A DNA stretch of 64,000 bases from Pantoea sp. WMus005 (GTDB lineage Bacteria > Pseudomonadota > Gammaproteobacteria > Enterobacterales > Enterobacteriaceae): NCBI RefSeq assembly GCF_013415305.1, contig NZ_JACBXU010000002.1:62001-126000 (forward strand), given 5' to 3'. Every line of letters starts with the position of its first letter. Position 1 is the first letter of the stretch. The translations under genes were made by a program, and so were the position numbers. The notes below the pieces were generated by a model, which saw only the letters and a program-made list of their open reading frames with translations, did no database searches and was not told the DNA's origin. This document shows positions 19,377 to 27,765 of the stretch, in pieces.

Positions 19377-21161
19377 ATGGCAAACGAAATGAAAAAAGTG
19401 GATGCGGTGATTGTCGGCTTCGGCTGGGCAGGCGCGATTATGGCGAAAGAGCTGACCGAAGCCGGCCTGAACGTGCTGGCGCTGGAGCGGGGACCGCATC
19501 GTGATACCTATCCCGATGGTTCCTATCCGCAGTCCATTGATGAGCTGACCTATAACGTCCGCAAAAAGCTGTTCCAGGATCTCTCCAAAAGCACCGTGAC
19601 CATTCGTCATGATGCGTCGCAGACCGCAGTGCCCTATCGTCAGCTGGCGGCATTTTTGCCCGGCACCGGCACTGGTGGCGCAGGCCTGCACTGGTCGGGC
19701 GTTCATTTCCGCGTTGACCCGGTTGAGCTGCGGATGCGCAGCCATTACGAAGAGCGCTATGGCAAGAATTTCATCCCGGAAGGCATGACGATTCAGGATT
19801 TTGGCGTCAGCTACGATGAGCTGGAGCCGTTCTTTGACAAGGCGGAAAAAGTCTTTGGCACCTCAGGCAACGCCTGGAGCATCAAGGGCAAAGTGGTCGG
19901 CAAAGATAAAGGCGGCAACCCGTTTGCGCCCGATCGCTCAGATAATTTCCCGCTGCCTGCGCAGAAGCGCACTTACTCGGCGCAGCTGTTTGCTCAGGCG
20001 GCCGAGTCTGTTGGCTATCATCCTTACGATCTGCCATCTGCCAATACCTCGGGCCCTTACACCAACACCTATGGCGCGCAGATGGGGCCGTGCAACTTCT
20101 GCGGTTACTGCAGCGGCTACGCCTGCTACATGTATTCTAAAGCGTCGCCAAACGTCAACATCCTGCCCGCGCTGCGTCAGGAGCCGAAGTTTGAGCTGCG
20201 TAACAACTCTTATGTGCTGCGGGTCAATCTCAGCGATGACAAAACGCGTGCAACCGGCGTGACCTATGTGGATGGTCAGGGTCGCGAGCAGGTTCAGCCC
20301 GCTGACCTGGTGATCCTCTCCGCCTTCCAGTTCCACAATGTGCATCTGATGCTGCTGTCGGGAATCGGCAAACCGTATAACCCGATGACCAATGAAGGCA
20401 CCGTAGGCCGCAACTTTGCCTATCAGAACCTCTCCACGCTCAAGGCGCTGTTTGATAAAAATACCACCACTAATCCGTTTATCGGTGCGGGTGGCGCGGG
20501 TGTTGCGGTGGATGATTTCAACGCGGATAACTTCGATCACGGGCCGCTGGGTTTTGTCGGCGGTTCGCCATTCTGGGTTAACCAGGCGGGTACCAAACCG
20601 ATTTCCGGCCTGCCGGTGCCAGCGGGTACGCCCAACTGGGGCAGCAAATGGAAAGCCGCAGTGGCGGATACCTACACTCATCACCTGTCGATGGATGCGC
20701 ACGGCGCGCACCAGTCCTATCGCGCCAACTACCTTGATCTCGATCCTAACTACAAAGATGCCTATGGACAGCCGTTGCTGCGCATGACCTTTGACTGGCA
20801 GGAGAACGACATCAAAATGGCGCAGTTTATGGTCGGTAAGATGCGCAATATTGCTGAAGCGATGAATCCGAAGATGATCATTGGCGGCGCGAAAAAGCCG
20901 GGTACCCATTTTGACTCCACGGTGTATCAGACCACCCACATCAGTGGTGGGGCGATTATGGGCGACGATCCGAAAACCAGTGCAGTTAACCGTTATCTGC
21001 AAAGCTGGGACGTGCCGAATGTGTTTGTTCCCGGCGCATCAGCCTTCCCGCAGGGACTGGGCTACAACCCGACCGGCATGGTGGCGGCGCTGACCTACTG
21101 GTCAGCCAAAGCGATTCGCGAACACTACCTGAAAAACCCCGGTCCACTGGTGCAGGCATAA
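19377..21161 (+). CDS. Gluconate 2-dehydrogenase, FAD-binding GMC subunit
   Basis: This 594-residue GMC oxidoreductase has an N-terminal FAD site (VIVGFGWAGAIMAKELTEAGLNV then ALERG), a GTGTGGAGLHWSG loop, a cysteine-rich stretch CNFCGYCSGYAC near residue 240, and the C-terminal GMC block with QTTHISGGA. It has no signal of its own, which fits export with the Tat-bearing small subunit. The substrate is gluconate by family and by the GntR-like operator; a 2-ketogluconate or sorbitol dehydrogenase cannot be excluded from sequence. Confidence 0.9.
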   Translation: MANEMKKVDAVIVGFGWAGAIMAKELTEAGLNVLALERGPHRDTYPDGSYPQSIDELTYNVRKKLFQDLSKSTVTIRHDASQTAVPYRQLAAFLPGTGTGGAGLHWSGVHFRVDPVELRMRSHYEERYGKNFIPEGMTIQDFGVSYDELEPFFDKAEKVFGTSGNAWSIKGKVVGKDKGGNPFAPDRSDNFPLPAQKRTYSAQLFAQAAESVGYHPYDLPSANTSGPYTNTYGAQMGPCNFCGYCSGYACYMYSKASPNVNILPALRQEPKFELRNNSYVLRVNLSDDKTRATGVTYVDGQGREQVQPADLVILSAFQFHNVHLMLLSGIGKPYNPMTNEGTVGRNFAYQNLSTLKALFDKNTTTNPFIGAGGAGVAVDDFNADNFDHGPLGFVGGSPFWVNQAGTKPISGLPVPAGTPNWGSKWKAAVADTYTHHLSMDAHGAHQSYRANYLDLDPNYKDAYGQPLLRMTFDWQENDIKMAQFMVGKMRNIAEAMNPKMIIGGAKKPGTHFDSTVYQTTHISGGAIMGDDPKTSAVNRYLQSWDVPNVFVPGASAFPQGLGYNPTGMVAALTYWSAKAIREHYLKNPGPLVQA

Positions 21162-21171
21162 GGATATGGCG

Positions 21172-22482
21172 ATGAAAAATGGCATTCTGGCTCTGATTCT
21201 TGGCTCCCTGTCGTTCGTTGCTCTGGCGGACAGCAGCCAGGACGATCTGGTTAAACGGGGTGAGTATCTGGCGCGCGCCGGTGACTGTGTGGCCTGCCAC
21301 ACCAGCAAAGGCGGTGCAGCGTTTGCCGGTGGTCTGCCGATGGCGACACCGATTGGCACCATCTACTCCACCAACATCACGCCCGATCGCGACACTGGCA
21401 TTGGCGAATACAGCTATGACGACTTCCAGAAAGCGGTGCGTCAGGGCGTGGCGAAAAACGGCGATACGCTCTATCCGGCGATGCCCTATCCCTCTTACGC
21501 GGTGGTCAGCGATGAAGACATGAAGGCGCTTTATGCCTACTTCATGCATGGCGTTGCGCCGGTCGGGCAGCCAAACCGGGAAAGCGACATTCCCTGGCCG
21601 CTGTCGATGCGCTGGCCGCTGGCTATCTGGCGTGGGATTTTTGCGCCCGACGTGAAAGCGTTCCAGCCTGCCGCTCAGGAAGATCCGGTGCTGGCGCGGG
21701 GTCGCTATCTGGTTGAAGGACTGGGTCACTGCGGTGCCTGTCATACGCCGCGCAGCATCACGATGCAGGAGAAGGCGCTGACCAATGGTGAGGGCAGTGA
21801 CTATCTCGCGGGCAGCAGCGCGCCGATTGATGGCTGGACCGCCAGCAACCTGCGTGGCGATAACCGCGATGGACTGGGTCGCTGGAGCGAAGAGGACCTG
21901 CGTCAGTTCCTGCGTTATGGCCGCAACGATCAGACCGCCGCTTTTGGTGGCATGACTGACGTGGTGGAACACAGTCTGCAGCACCTGAGCGAGTCCGATA
22001 TCACCGCCATTGCGCGCTATCTGAAGTCGCTGGGCGCGAAAGATCCTCATCAGGCGGCGTTCAGCGTGGATGATGCCACCGCAAAAGCGCTGTGGCGTGG
22101 CGATGACAGCCAGGCCGGTGCTGCGACCTACGTCGACAGCTGTGCGGCGTGCCATAAAACCGATGGCAGCGGCTATAAACGCTTCTATCCGGCGCTGCGC
22201 GGTAATCCAGTGGTGCTGGCGGAGGATCCCACCTCACTGATCCATATCGTGCTGGTGGGCGGACAGTTACCAGGCGTGAATGGCGCACCGTCGACCATTA
22301 CCATGCCGGCATTCGGCTGGCGTCTGGACGATCAGCAGGTGGCGGACGTGGTGAACTTCGTGCGCAACAGCTGGGGCAACAAGGCGTCGGAGCCGGTCAG
22401 CGCGAAACAGGTCGCTGAGCTGCGTAAAGATGAGAAAGATCGGCTGGGCAGTGCGGATATCAAAGTACTGGAAGGCAAATAA
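21172..22482 (+). CDS. Gluconate 2-dehydrogenase, triheme cytochrome c subunit
   Basis: The 436-residue protein has a cleavable signal (MKNGILALILGSLSFVALA) and three c-type heme sites, CVACH, CGACH and CAACH, spaced through the chain. Such cytochromes carry electrons from the flavoprotein to ubiquinone at the periplasmic face of the inner membrane. I chose the ATG at 21172 because AAGGA lies 7 bases upstream; the ATG at 21166 touches the ribosome site. It ends at a strong hairpin terminator. Confidence 0.92.
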   Translation: MKNGILALILGSLSFVALADSSQDDLVKRGEYLARAGDCVACHTSKGGAAFAGGLPMATPIGTIYSTNITPDRDTGIGEYSYDDFQKAVRQGVAKNGDTLYPAMPYPSYAVVSDEDMKALYAYFMHGVAPVGQPNRESDIPWPLSMRWPLAIWRGIFAPDVKAFQPAAQEDPVLARGRYLVEGLGHCGACHTPRSITMQEKALTNGEGSDYLAGSSAPIDGWTASNLRGDNRDGLGRWSEEDLRQFLRYGRNDQTAAFGGMTDVVEHSLQHLSESDITAIARYLKSLGAKDPHQAAFSVDDATAKALWRGDDSQAGAATYVDSCAACHKTDGSGYKRFYPALRGNPVVLAEDPTSLIHIVLVGGQLPGVNGAPSTITMPAFGWRLDDQQVADVVNFVRNSWGNKASEPVSAKQVAELRKDEKDRLGSADIKVLEGK

Positions 22483-22495
22483 CCGGCAATAAAAG

Positions 22496-22530
22496 AGGCC
22501 GTCATCATCAGGATGACGGCCTGTTGTTTT
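22496..22530 (+). terminator. Terminator after the gluconate dehydrogenase operon
   Basis: The 11-bp stem AGGCCGTCATC/GATGACGGCCT has a five-base loop, followed by TGTTGTTTT. It also reaches the end of the convergent MFS gene. Confidence 0.85.
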
Positions 22531-23938
22531 AAATATTCTCCAGATCGATTCCGCGTGTTTTTGGCCCGTAAATCCCTACCGACAACATCACCATCATCAT
22601 GCTCAGCACGATAAAGGTAATCACACCTGGCGTGCCGGCATACTGCAATATCACCCCGATCAGAATACTGCTGAAGACCGTAGAAAGGCGGCTGAAGGAG
22701 TAGCAGAAGCCGACCGCCCGCGCCCGGATATGGGTCGGGAAAATTTCGGTCTGATAGGCGTGGAAGCTGAAGGTCAGCCAGGCGTTGGACCAGGTGATCA
22801 TGAAGCCGCAGAGAATGAGCAATACTGGCTGCGTCTGGAAGGCGAACAGCGTGCCGAATACCACCGTCATCAGCGATGACAGGACGATCTGCCACTTATT
22901 CTCAAGCCTGTCGGCGTAGCGGCTGCAAATCAACGATCCCAGCGGATAGGCCAGCGTGATGAAGAAGGCATAAAGCAAACTGTGTGTCACCGTGGCACCG
23001 TTGCCTGACAGCAGCGCAGGCAGCCAGTTACCAAAACCGAAAAAGCCGATCGCCTGGAAAAAATTCATCACCACCAGCATCAGGGTGCGCTTGCGGTAAG
23101 CGGGTGACCAGATTTCGCTGAAACGGCCCCTTTTGGGCAGCTGCGCCGCGGCGTCATCGGCTGAAAAAGCGGGTCCGGCCGGGATGCCACAGCGTTGCTC
23201 CATCGTGGACAACACCTGATGCGCCTCCTGATGACGGCCCTGCTGCGCCAGCCAGCGCGCCGACTCCGGCAGGTTTCTGCGTACCAGCCAGATCACCAGC
23301 GAGCAGACCGCGCCTGCGATTACCACCCAGCGCCAGCCTTCGAGGCTGAGCAGCGTTTGCGGGATCAGCCACCAGGACATCAGCGCCACAGCGGGCACCG
23401 ATAAAAACTGTACGAAAAAGGAGAAAGCAAAGGCGCGGCTGCGCAGAGGGGTCGGCACCCATTCCGACAGATAGGTGTCGATGGTTACCAGCTCGACACC
23501 CAGCCCAATCCCCACCAGAAAGCGGAACAGAATAATCATCTCCGCGCTCTGCTGGAACGCCATCAGCAGCGAAAATAGCCCATACCACAGCAGCGCACAC
23601 ATAAAGGTCAGACGGCGACCAAACCGGTCAGCGTAGGGCGCCAGCAGGCTGGCACCGAAAAACAGACCGAGAAAAGTGGCCGAGGCGAAGGCCGCCTGAT
23701 CGGAGAAGCCCAGCACGCCTGCCGCGCCGGTGTGAAATACGCCCGCCGACAGCAGGCCGGTACTGATATAGCCGGTTTCAAACAGGTCATAAAGCTCAAA
23801 AAAACCGCCCAGCGCCAGCAGCGTAATAAAGCGCCATAATCCTGCGGAGGAGGGCAGTGCATCAACCCGGGCAGCTAAGCTGTTGCGGGCCGCCGATGAA
23901 GCATGCATCGGCGGCAGGCTGGTGGAGGTGGTGTTCAT
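22529..23938 (-). CDS. MFS transporter, metabolite:proton symporter type
   Basis: This 469-residue protein has 12 helices and sugar-porter-like signatures: ADRFGRRLTF after helix 2, EWVPTPLRSRAFAF, and LPESARWLAQQGR before the central loop. This arrangement resembles the YdjE/YdjK/SV2-like branch that moves polyols, organic acids or aromatic acids. It lies convergent to the gluconate dehydrogenase operon, so uptake of a sugar acid is possible, but I see no direct evidence for a substrate. Confidence 0.75.
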   Translation of the reverse strand: MNTTSTSLPPMHASSAARNSLAARVDALPSSAGLWRFITLLALGGFFELYDLFETGYISTGLLSAGVFHTGAAGVLGFSDQAAFASATFLGLFFGASLLAPYADRFGRRLTFMCALLWYGLFSLLMAFQQSAEMIILFRFLVGIGLGVELVTIDTYLSEWVPTPLRSRAFAFSFFVQFLSVPAVALMSWWLIPQTLLSLEGWRWVVIAGAVCSLVIWLVRRNLPESARWLAQQGRHQEAHQVLSTMEQRCGIPAGPAFSADDAAAQLPKRGRFSEIWSPAYRKRTLMLVVMNFFQAIGFFGFGNWLPALLSGNGATVTHSLLYAFFITLAYPLGSLICSRYADRLENKWQIVLSSLMTVVFGTLFAFQTQPVLLILCGFMITWSNAWLTFSFHAYQTEIFPTHIRARAVGFCYSFSRLSTVFSSILIGVILQYAGTPGVITFIVLSMMMVMLSVGIYGPKTRGIDLENI

Positions 23939-24320
23939 ATCAGCGTGAACCTCAGGCAGTGTGGAGACGACTCGCAGCCGGTCAGAGGCTTATTAAAATA
24001 GTTAACCGTTAGCAAGCGAAGAAATAGCAGAATAGTCAATTCATCCGCCGTTGCCGAGAGGGACGTTGCTGACGATTTAGCAATATACGTTGCAGGTTTT
24101 GCCATCCGTGGCAGGCGTTCTCCGGCAGCGGCGACCAGGGCAGGTCTGCATGAATGCAAATGGCATCCTTGCGCCAGCATAGTCCCGCTTTGTGACAACT
24201 TATCACGGACGCGTAAAAGCGGAGCTGAAGAAGCTGTTGAGATCAAAAGTGGCGTCATGGAGCCTGGCCGTGTTACCCGCTTCGCGGTTGCCGACGTGAA
24301 GGCTATCCGGGCACCAGGGC
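23939..24320. other. Region between the MFS gene and the abgT-derived repeat
   Basis: I see no convincing gene. A 146-codon frame on the minus strand (23935-24375) runs into the abgT-derived repeat out of frame with it and has no family features. The stretch presumably holds the MFS promoter and the left boundary of the inserted segment. Confidence 0.4.
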
Positions 24321-24419
24321 TTACGCCAGTTTCGGCCAGACACCCGGCCCAATCGGCAGACCCAGCAGATACCACACCATCAGCAGCGCTATCCAGCTGA
24401 TAAAGAACACTAGTGGATA
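24321..24419 (-). repeat. Second copy of the 3' end of abgT (direct repeat, left)
   Basis: These 99 bp match 27667-27765, the last 33 codons of abgT including its stop, with only two differences (24411 and 24414). Both differences are synonymous in the abgT frame. Similarity continues for about 7 bases across a 1-base indel and then ends. The copy has no gene attached and marks the far edge of the effector/immunity insert. Confidence 0.9.
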
Positions 24420-24567
24420 AGGAAGATTGCCCACAGCCTGATTCACGGCTTAAAATTTTTGAGTCAACATAATGACTTCGCTCCTTTCCTGTTCGAAATC
24501 AACGTTTTTGTAAAAAAGGGTACGTTACCCTGCAGCTCTCAGAATTCAGACACGACAGGAAGTCGGC

Positions 24568-26826
24568 ATGATAATAAGCCCGCCGTTTGTCCGCCCCCGG
24601 AACACTGGAGAAAATGACCCGTCATGGGTCAGCAGAATGATGCCTGTGGATATAAACCGGGATTTCCCGCTCAACCGGCACACGTCATGGCATGGGGGCG
24701 TGCACGTTCTCCATACTGACCGCCATGGTGAGGAAGGCTACGATCGCATTGAGTTTGTCCGCGCCATTGCGGACGGAGTGGTGGTCTCTTGTCGCGCACC
24801 GTCCTCCACTGACCGCCGCGATGCCTTTCCGCTGAATTACAATGGCAGAACGGATGACGGGTATATTCTGCTAAAGCATGAAACCGATATTGGAGAGAAC
24901 TGCAGCGTCGTGTACTACTCCCTGTACATGCATCTCCGGGAGCGGCTGGCGCCCGCCGTCAGGGACGGCGCCAGAGTCTGGCGCAAGGACCGCATCGGGC
25001 AGAGCGGTACGGTGGATAACGTGAACGCCTTTCACTTTGCGGTGTTCTGTGACAACGAAAACATGCTGAAACTGACCGGACGCACCACGACTGAACTCGA
25101 TATCACCCGTGACGGCAGAACGGACACGGTTTACGGCGATATCCATTTTTATCTGCCGCCCGGTACACACTTTTATGAATCGGTGTCTGACGCTGCCTCA
25201 CCGGACACTGACCGCCTGAATACCGTTCATACCTCCACGGAACCACTCTTCGTCAGCATGACGTTTGAAAAAGGCGACTGCACGATGCTCACGCGCAGGC
25301 AGAACGCCATCACGCCGGCATGTTTCGACCCCGTAGGGGAGCCGCTGGTGAATACTGATGCCAGCCAGACTGACGACATAAGAAGGTTGGGTCTGAGGTA
25401 TGAATACAATCTGTACCGGACAGCCTGCCGTCTGTACCCGCAGAATCCCTGTGCCGGGTTCGAGCTGCTCCGTTTCGGGCGGGTCATCAGCACTGAACAT
25501 GAAACCCTGACGCCTGCTGATGCCCCGTTGTGGCGTACAGTCAGCTTCCCCGGCGGAACGGGCATGGTCAATCTGGCTTCCCCTGACATCAAAAAATTCA
25601 GCGATGCCGACTTTCCGCACTGGACGGGGTGGCGGATGGTGGACGATGACACGGACAATAACAGTCAGTGTAATTCCCCCCTTATCGCCGGATTGCAGGA
25701 CGGTGGGCATTTCAGCGACCTGGGCAGCCGTCTGGTCTGCCATTTTCCGCTGGAGTGGAATGCTGCCACCTTTGACCAGCGTTATGCCTGGCTTAAAGCA
25801 GGCTCTGACGATGTTCCTGCCATGTCAGAAGAAGGCTATAGCCGGCTGAAAATTCATGCCTCAGCACTGTGCTTTGACACGGGCGAACTCGGTACAGGCA
25901 GGATATGGCATTTTCACCCGGTGGCCTTCATCACGCATTTTCGCAAGTGCTGCTGGCTGAGCAAATCTGAACTGAAGCAGCTTGTTCCCCGGCACGCGTT
26001 AAGAACGGCCGGGCGGAACGATTATCGCTGGGAAGTCATCACCTACCGGGATGACACCGGCAGCGTCGCGGACACTATCCGCACGCATATGAACAGGGCA
26101 ATGCAGAAATACCTGATTACCACCCCGCGGCGCATCGCCTGCTTCCTGGGGAACGGCATTCAGGAAACGGGCTGGCTGGGGTCGATGGAGGAAGGGTACC
26201 GCTATACGGAAACAGACCCGCGCACGCGTCAGGTCATCCGGGTCTACAACATCTGGTACTACCCGTGGTACGGTCGCGGCCTGTTACAGCTTACCAGCCC
26301 GGTGAATTACTTTGATTACTTCAGCTTCAGGGGGCGGACCTGCCCGGAAAATATCAGGAACATCCTGACAAATGAATATAACCGCCTGTATGCACACCGG
26401 CCCCTTCGCTACACCGACAATCACCTGTCTGATACCGAAAACCATGTCCCGGAGAACATTCTCCGGTGGAGGGATAACGTCAGCAGCGACCTGTATGAAG
26501 CAGCCAGCAGCGCAGGGTTTTACTGGGTTGCAAGGGGAATGGCGCCTTACGCGGATAAGGAACATGTACTTGAGCGGTGCAGCGTTACCCCCCGGAGGTG
26601 CGGGATAAAAATTTACTATCGGAGCCTGGCATTCTGGCAGGCCAGCGCAGCCGTTAATCTGCCGAACCAGGTCAATAACGAACACTATCAGGGACTGAAT
26701 GGTTTTGATACCCGCTGCTGTGTCTACGGCAGCGCGATAGCCGTCCTCACCGAGCAGAAATTCCCGGATGGTCATAACAGCCCGGTCAACGAAAAACCCG
26801 AATCAGACCAGCTAAGGAGAGGATGA
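24568..26826 (+). CDS. Two-domain peptidoglycan hydrolase: M23-like plus GH19 lysozyme-like, probable antibacterial effector
   Basis: The 752-residue protein has no signal peptide. Residues about 30-205 resemble an M23 (LytM) endopeptidase: WHGGVHVLH, a beta-rich segment, YYSLYMHL and AFHFAVF. Residues about 500-720 resemble a GH19 chitinase/lysozyme: IACFLGNGIQETGWLGSMEEGYRY with a catalytic-type Glu near 533, and YGRGLLQLTSPVNYF near 569. Two murein-cleaving domains without Sec export, followed immediately by a secreted small protein, is the pattern of a type VI secretion cargo and its immunity protein. No T6SS gene is in the window. AGGAAG precedes the ATG. Confidence 0.7.
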   Translation: MIISPPFVRPRNTGENDPSWVSRMMPVDINRDFPLNRHTSWHGGVHVLHTDRHGEEGYDRIEFVRAIADGVVVSCRAPSSTDRRDAFPLNYNGRTDDGYILLKHETDIGENCSVVYYSLYMHLRERLAPAVRDGARVWRKDRIGQSGTVDNVNAFHFAVFCDNENMLKLTGRTTTELDITRDGRTDTVYGDIHFYLPPGTHFYESVSDAASPDTDRLNTVHTSTEPLFVSMTFEKGDCTMLTRRQNAITPACFDPVGEPLVNTDASQTDDIRRLGLRYEYNLYRTACRLYPQNPCAGFELLRFGRVISTEHETLTPADAPLWRTVSFPGGTGMVNLASPDIKKFSDADFPHWTGWRMVDDDTDNNSQCNSPLIAGLQDGGHFSDLGSRLVCHFPLEWNAATFDQRYAWLKAGSDDVPAMSEEGYSRLKIHASALCFDTGELGTGRIWHFHPVAFITHFRKCCWLSKSELKQLVPRHALRTAGRNDYRWEVITYRDDTGSVADTIRTHMNRAMQKYLITTPRRIACFLGNGIQETGWLGSMEEGYRYTETDPRTRQVIRVYNIWYYPWYGRGLLQLTSPVNYFDYFSFRGRTCPENIRNILTNEYNRLYAHRPLRYTDNHLSDTENHVPENILRWRDNVSSDLYEAASSAGFYWVARGMAPYADKEHVLERCSVTPRRCGIKIYYRSLAFWQASAAVNLPNQVNNEHYQGLNGFDTRCCVYGSAIAVLTEQKFPDGHNSPVNEKPESDQLRRG

Positions 26827-27491
26827 TGAGGGAAATTTTAATTTTATTAACTTTGGCATTATTATCACAAAAAGCCGTAAGTTCCATTACCCCTGAAATA
26901 CAGATGCCATCTTATTTCAATAAAGACAGGTTTGTTAATTATTACGACGCAATATCCAGTAATAGCGGAAATAATTCATGCGATAACATTTTATTTAAAA
27001 ACTTTTACCCGCCTGAATACATATCATCAAAAATAAAATACCCTCCGTTTGACACTTGGTTTTGCTGGTTTTCTGTCGATGTAATACATGACGGATATGG
27101 CCCAAACAGATCGCTTGCTGAAAATGTCTATTTTGATAAAAAAACGGAACAGTGGAAAAAGAAAAAATATAACCGAAACAGAGAAGAAATCCGGCGTTCT
27201 CTGGACGTTTATGGCATAAAAAGCCTGAGCGAGCTGCAGCCTCTGGATCTTTATAATATCCGGTCCGTCAATGCCCGTGGCTATGCGGTAATAGACCGTA
27301 ACATTCCCCTGCAGGAAAAAAAGAAAGGGCTGAAGAAAAGTCTGTCATTCTGCCTGATACGTGACGAAGCTGCATTTTGTGGTTCAGGCTCAATGATCAA
27401 CCTCGTCAACGGTAAGGAAGTCGATTTCACCCCCTATATGCTCAAATCTCTTGAGACCGTCGAAATGGGTTTGCCTGAAAAGCAGAGGTGA
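26826..27491 (+). CDS. Secreted protein, probable immunity partner of the hydrolase
   Basis: The 221-residue product starts with a signal peptide (MREILILLTLALLSQKAVSS). I recognise no family in the rest. Its ATG shares one base with the stop of the hydrolase gene, and AAGGAG lies 6 bases upstream; the ATG at 26823 is nearly as possible. The sequence is much richer in A+T and Lys/Asn than its neighbours, a sign of transfer. A periplasmic location suits neutralisation of a murein hydrolase delivered from outside. The immunity role is inferred from order and location only. Confidence 0.6.
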   Translation: MREILILLTLALLSQKAVSSITPEIQMPSYFNKDRFVNYYDAISSNSGNNSCDNILFKNFYPPEYISSKIKYPPFDTWFCWFSVDVIHDGYGPNRSLAENVYFDKKTEQWKKKKYNRNREEIRRSLDVYGIKSLSELQPLDLYNIRSVNARGYAVIDRNIPLQEKKKGLKKSLSFCLIRDEAAFCGSGSMINLVNGKEVDFTPYMLKSLETVEMGLPEKQR

Positions 27492-27666
27492 TGACATTTT
27501 GTCTAAAACACCAGTAAGCTACTGGCGGTTTTACTGCTCGGCTGTTTCTGAAACTAAAAATTCAAATGTGAATTAACCAGGTTATTAGCTTGTTAGCGCA
27601 CTTTTTTAATTTATAGCAATTTGAATCTAACATGCTCTGTAGATGTACCATCCCTGGCCCTCTACT

Positions 27667-27765
27667 TTACGCCAGTTTCGGCCAGACACCCGGCCCAATC
27701 GGCAGACCCAGCAGATACCACACCATCAGCAGCGCTATCCAGCTGATAAAGAACACCAGCGGATA
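27667..27765 (-). repeat. 3' end of intact abgT, right copy of the direct repeat
   Basis: This is the native end of abgT, starting exactly at its stop codon. It is repeated at 24321-24419. The two copies enclose about 3.25 kb carrying the hydrolase and its partner. Confidence 0.9.

Noticed and set aside
23935..24375. A 146-codon minus-strand frame
   Set aside because: It spans an intergenic region and enters the duplicated abgT end in another frame; no ribosome site or domain supports it.
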